From positions 1 to 9,361 of the forward strand of contig CALFTQ010000142.1 of the NCBI GenBank assembly GCA_937916135.1: DNA of 9,361 bases, in the 5' to 3' direction. Each line of letters begins with the position of its first letter. Position 1 is the first letter of the stretch. The stretch is from an uncultured Verrucomicrobiales bacterium (GTDB lineage: Bacteria > Verrucomicrobiota > Verrucomicrobiia > Verrucomicrobiales > Akkermansiaceae). A program made the position numbers and the translations under genes. Shown one piece after another: positions 7,539 to 9,361 of the stretch. A model generated the notes under the pieces. The model had not been told where the DNA came from. It did not search any database and worked only from the letters and a program-made list of their open reading frames with translations.

Positions 7539-8483
7539 TCAGAACGGGCGGAGTTTGCCGTAAAATCCGTTGTGCAGGGCGCGGAAGAGATTGTAAATGC
7601 GGGGGATGCTCAGTTCATTACTTTTGAGCATGGCGTTGAGAGAAAGAATGATGTAGAAAGCGCAGGCAACCAGGCGGCGGGGGTAGTTGCGCGGGGCGCG
7701 CAGGCGCTGCAGCCAGGCCCAGTTGCGGCTCTTGTAATACTGGCGGGAGATGGGCAACCCCGGTTCGTAGAAGAAGGAACGGTGCGCGATGCGGTAGTGG
7801 ATGAGTGGGGTGCCGGCAGAGGGATGCTCCAGTTCCGAATTCAGCACGGTGATGAATGAGAACCCGGCTTCGCGCACTTTCCAGGGGTATTCCTCGTCCT
7901 CGCCGCGAATGAAGAGTGCCTCAGTAGGCAGGCCGGCTTTCAGCCATGCAGCTCGTGGGTAGAGGGCGCCCAGCCAGCCGCCACGGCTGGGAATGATGTT
8001 GCCGGCTGGCAGTTCATTACGGCAAATGGCATTTTTCCAGCGGTCGGGAGAGCCGCCGGAGATGGTGAGCGGCCAGCTGAGTTCATCCCCCTTGGCGGGG
8101 TCGATGACCGCGCTCATGCGCACGGTGTCGGCATCCACCTCCACGGCCAGCAGGTTTTCCAGTGTGCGGGGACGTGGCCAGGAGTCGTCATCCAGCACCC
8201 AGGTGAAATCTGCCTTGAGAGTGCCGAAGGCGTATTCGAGCCCGCGAGCGCAGCCACCGGCGTTGCCCAGGTTGGATTCCATCTGAAGGATGTGCAGGGT
8301 GCCGGTGGGAAAAGTTTCGCTTGCAAAGGAATTGGCCTCTGCCAGGGTCGGGTCATCTGCACTACCGTTGTTGATGATGACGACGTGCTGCGGGCGGCAG
8401 GTTTGCTGCGCCAGACGGCTCAGACACGTGAGCGTACGCTCACGGCTGTTGAAGTGGGTGAATATGGCACAGATGACGGGCAC
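7539..8483 (-). CDS. Glycosyltransferase family 2 (GlfT/rhamnosyltransferase-like)
   Basis: This is a 314-residue GT-A fold glycosyltransferase. Recognisable parts, in order, are the first strand PVICAIFTHFNSRERT (2-17), VVIINNGSADD (34-44), NLGNAGGCARGL (71-82, the N-GGaGG--rG pattern of galactofuranosyl- and rhamnosyl-transferases), the metal-binding WVLDDDSWP (95-103), GEDEEYPWKVREAGF (194-208, the catalytic-base region) and HYRIAHRSFFY (229-239). The last 70 residues are basic and aromatic and may touch the membrane (LVACAFYIILSLNAML, 271-286). It probably adds a sugar to a cell-surface glycan; donor and acceptor are unknown. The frame is open to a GTG at 8642, but residues before PVICAIF have no family counterpart and run over the tmk start. 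GTG at 8483 fits the fold and the promoter; TTG at 8504 is the alternative. No other glycan gene is adjacent. Confidence 0.88.
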   Translation of the reverse strand: MPVICAIFTHFNSRERTLTCLSRLAQQTCRPQHVVIINNGSADDPTLAEANSFASETFPTGTLHILQMESNLGNAGGCARGLEYAFGTLKADFTWVLDDDSWPRPRTLENLLAVEVDADTVRMSAVIDPAKGDELSWPLTISGGSPDRWKNAICRNELPAGNIIPSRGGWLGALYPRAAWLKAGLPTEALFIRGEDEEYPWKVREAGFSFITVLNSELEHPSAGTPLIHYRIAHRSFFYEPGLPISRQYYKSRNWAWLQRLRAPRNYPRRLVACAFYIILSLNAMLKSNELSIPRIYNLFRALHNGFYGKLRPF

Positions 8484-8490
8484 GCCGCTT

Positions 8491-8519
8491 ATTATGCCAC
8501 GCAAATGAGTCTCTGGCAA
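8491..8519 (-). promoter_or_regulatory. Sigma70-type promoter of the glycosyltransferase
   Basis: On the - strand TTGCCA (8514-8519) is followed by 17 bp and CATAAT (8491-8496); each box has five of six consensus bases. Seven bases separate the -10 from the GTG at 8483, so transcription is predicted to begin at or within a base or two of that codon. This supports GTG 8483 as a leaderless start. Confidence 0.6.
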
Positions 8520-8590
8520 GGCAAAAGCTGTTATTCTCCTGTCTGTGAACACGTTTTTCTTTGAATCTCCAGAACTTTGGGCTTGCAGCG

Positions 8591-8622
8591 TGGTGAGCGC
8601 TGTGATATGGTCACTCTCACCA
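8591..8622 (+). promoter_or_regulatory. Nested inverted repeat ending at the tmk start codon
   Basis: TGGTGAG (8591-8597) pairs with CTCACCA (8616-8622), and inside it GTGA (8602-8605) pairs with TCAC (8611-8614). The outer right arm includes the A of the tmk ATG. As RNA this would hide the start codon; as DNA it could be an operator. A poor promoter candidate (TTGCAG at 8583-8588 with GATATG at 8604-8609, 15-bp gap) overlaps it. Confidence 0.45.
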
Positions 8623-9239
8623 TGGAAGCTGATTCTCCTCACCTAAGAGGTTCATTGATTGTGTTTGAAGGCATTGACGGCACGGGCAAGTCAACGCAGG
8701 TGGAATTGCTGGCCCGGTATCTGCGCTCCCGCGGCATTGAGGTGGTGACCGGCTTTGAGCCGACCCGTGGCCCCTGGGGCATGCGCGTGCGGGAGGCCGC
8801 CCTGGCGGGTGACCGCCTTTCCATTGATGAGGAAATTGCCTGCCTGCTGCAGGACCGCCGCGAGCATGTGCGCGAGGTGATTGAACCCGCCCTGCAGGCC
8901 GGCAAATGGGTGCTGCTGGACCGCTACTACCTTTCCATGATGGCCTATCAGGGCGCCAGTGGCGCGAATGTGGAGGAAATCCGCGAGTGGAACGAGGCTT
9001 TTGCCACCGTGCCGGATGTAGCACTGTGGCTCGATATACCGATTGAACTTTCGCAGGAACGCATGCACGCCCGGGGCAATGGAAAGGATGCTTTTGAGAA
9101 TGAAAAATTCCTGAGCGACTGCGCTGCCATCTACTCTGCTATGGAGATGCCCTGGCTCCACCGCGTGGAGGCCGATGGCACCGTGGAGGAAGTTCACGCC
9201 CAGATTCGTGAGATTATCCTGGAAGAACTGGGAATCTGA
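8622..9239 (+). CDS. tmk: Thymidylate kinase (dTMP kinase)
   Basis: This 205-residue cytosolic kinase converts dTMP to dTDP with ATP, a required step to dTTP. The P-loop is FEGIDGTGKST (15-25). EPTRGPWG, in the dTMP-binding region, follows, then DRREHV, and the family hallmark DRYYLSMMAYQG holds the DR[YH] base-binding motif. The lid region ERMHARGNGKDAF carries the Arg residues, while the P-loop has none, so it is the E. coli-like type II arrangement. Length is normal. The ATG at 8622 is chosen because it gives a compact N-terminus eight residues before the first strand; ATG 8607 (210 residues) is possible, and the TTG at 8577 is unlikely. There is no clear Shine-Dalgarno. The gene is divergent from the glycosyltransferase and has no neighbour in the same direction within the window. 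I see no terminator between 9240 and 9283. Confidence 0.97.
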   Translation: MEADSPHLRGSLIVFEGIDGTGKSTQVELLARYLRSRGIEVVTGFEPTRGPWGMRVREAALAGDRLSIDEEIACLLQDRREHVREVIEPALQAGKWVLLDRYYLSMMAYQGASGANVEEIREWNEAFATVPDVALWLDIPIELSQERMHARGNGKDAFENEKFLSDCAAIYSAMEMPWLHRVEADGTVEEVHAQIREIILEELGI

Positions 9240-9283
9240 GGAGTGACTAGTGAATAATGAATAGGGAACCTCTAAAAACTCAC

Positions 9284-9361
9284 TAAATTGGAATTTGGCG
9301 AGCCGTAGGCGAGCGGCATTCAAAGCCCGTGAAACGGGCGACATACCCATAGCGAGGCGGT
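9284..9361. repeat. Start of a second palindromic repeat block (cut by window end)
   Basis: TAAATTGGAATT at 9284 repeats the terminal sequence of the 2875-3180 block. Bases 9284-9316 match the reverse complement of 3149-3180 with one substitution and one inserted base. A perfect 6-bp stem with GAA triloop follows (GCCCGT-GAA-ACGGGC, 9325-9339). The orientation is inverted relative to the first block, and the block runs off the window. Confidence 0.8.

Noticed and set aside
8577..8621. Longer tmk from TTG 8577 or ATG 8607
   Set aside because: The extra residues have no family counterpart and TTG is a rare start. ATG 8607 cannot be excluded but lies inside the nested inverted repeat.

Overview
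The window looks like a chromosomal segment of a Verrucomicrobiota bacterium, probably close to Akkermansia. Three things suggest this: a secreted protein with a PEP-CTERM sorting tail, GC-rich housekeeping genes with almost no Shine-Dalgarno sequences, and intergenic DNA full of short palindromic repeats. The assignment is inferred from protein style and composition. No database search was possible.

Layout, left to right. Bases 1-1831 hold an accessory module: a promoter with a dyad in its spacer, then abiEi (antitoxin/repressor) and abiEii (nucleotidyltransferase toxin), overlapping by 11 bp on the + strand. This is a type IV toxin-antitoxin / abortive-infection pair and is visibly more AT-rich than the genes to its right. 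Convergent to it is a PEP-CTERM protein gene (1996-2652, - strand). The abiE pair and the PEP-CTERM gene lie between two direct copies of a 67-bp sequence (1-67 and 2719-2785, one mismatch); the first copy touches the window edge. Bases 2653-3256 carry no gene. They hold the second repeat copy, a 306-bp non-coding block with 12-bp perfect terminal inverted repeats, and the leuS terminator.

Bases 3257-8483 are housekeeping genes, all on the - strand and apparently separate transcription units: a glycosyltransferase of family 2 (7539-8483), ribosomal protein L36 (rpmJ, 7256-7420, missed by simple long-ORF calling), homoserine O-acyltransferase (metX, 6030-7160) and leucyl-tRNA synthetase (leuS, 3257-5830). 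Good sigma70-type promoters can be read for the glycosyltransferase, rpmJ and leuS. Clear intrinsic terminators follow rpmJ and leuS. Divergent from the glycosyltransferase is thymidylate kinase (tmk, 8622-9239, + strand). The last bases (9284-9361) begin another copy of the intergenic repeat family, inverted relative to the 2875-3180 block.

The housekeeping genes act in translation (leuS, rpmJ), methionine synthesis (metX) and dTTP supply (tmk). They share no pathway and look like an ordinary chromosomal neighbourhood. The parts worth a second look are the repeat-bracketed abiE/PEP-CTERM module, the terminal-inverted-repeat block, the palindromes built into the leuS, rpmJ and tmk start regions, and several transcripts predicted to be leaderless or nearly so. 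I did not find a convincing wholly new multi-gene system.
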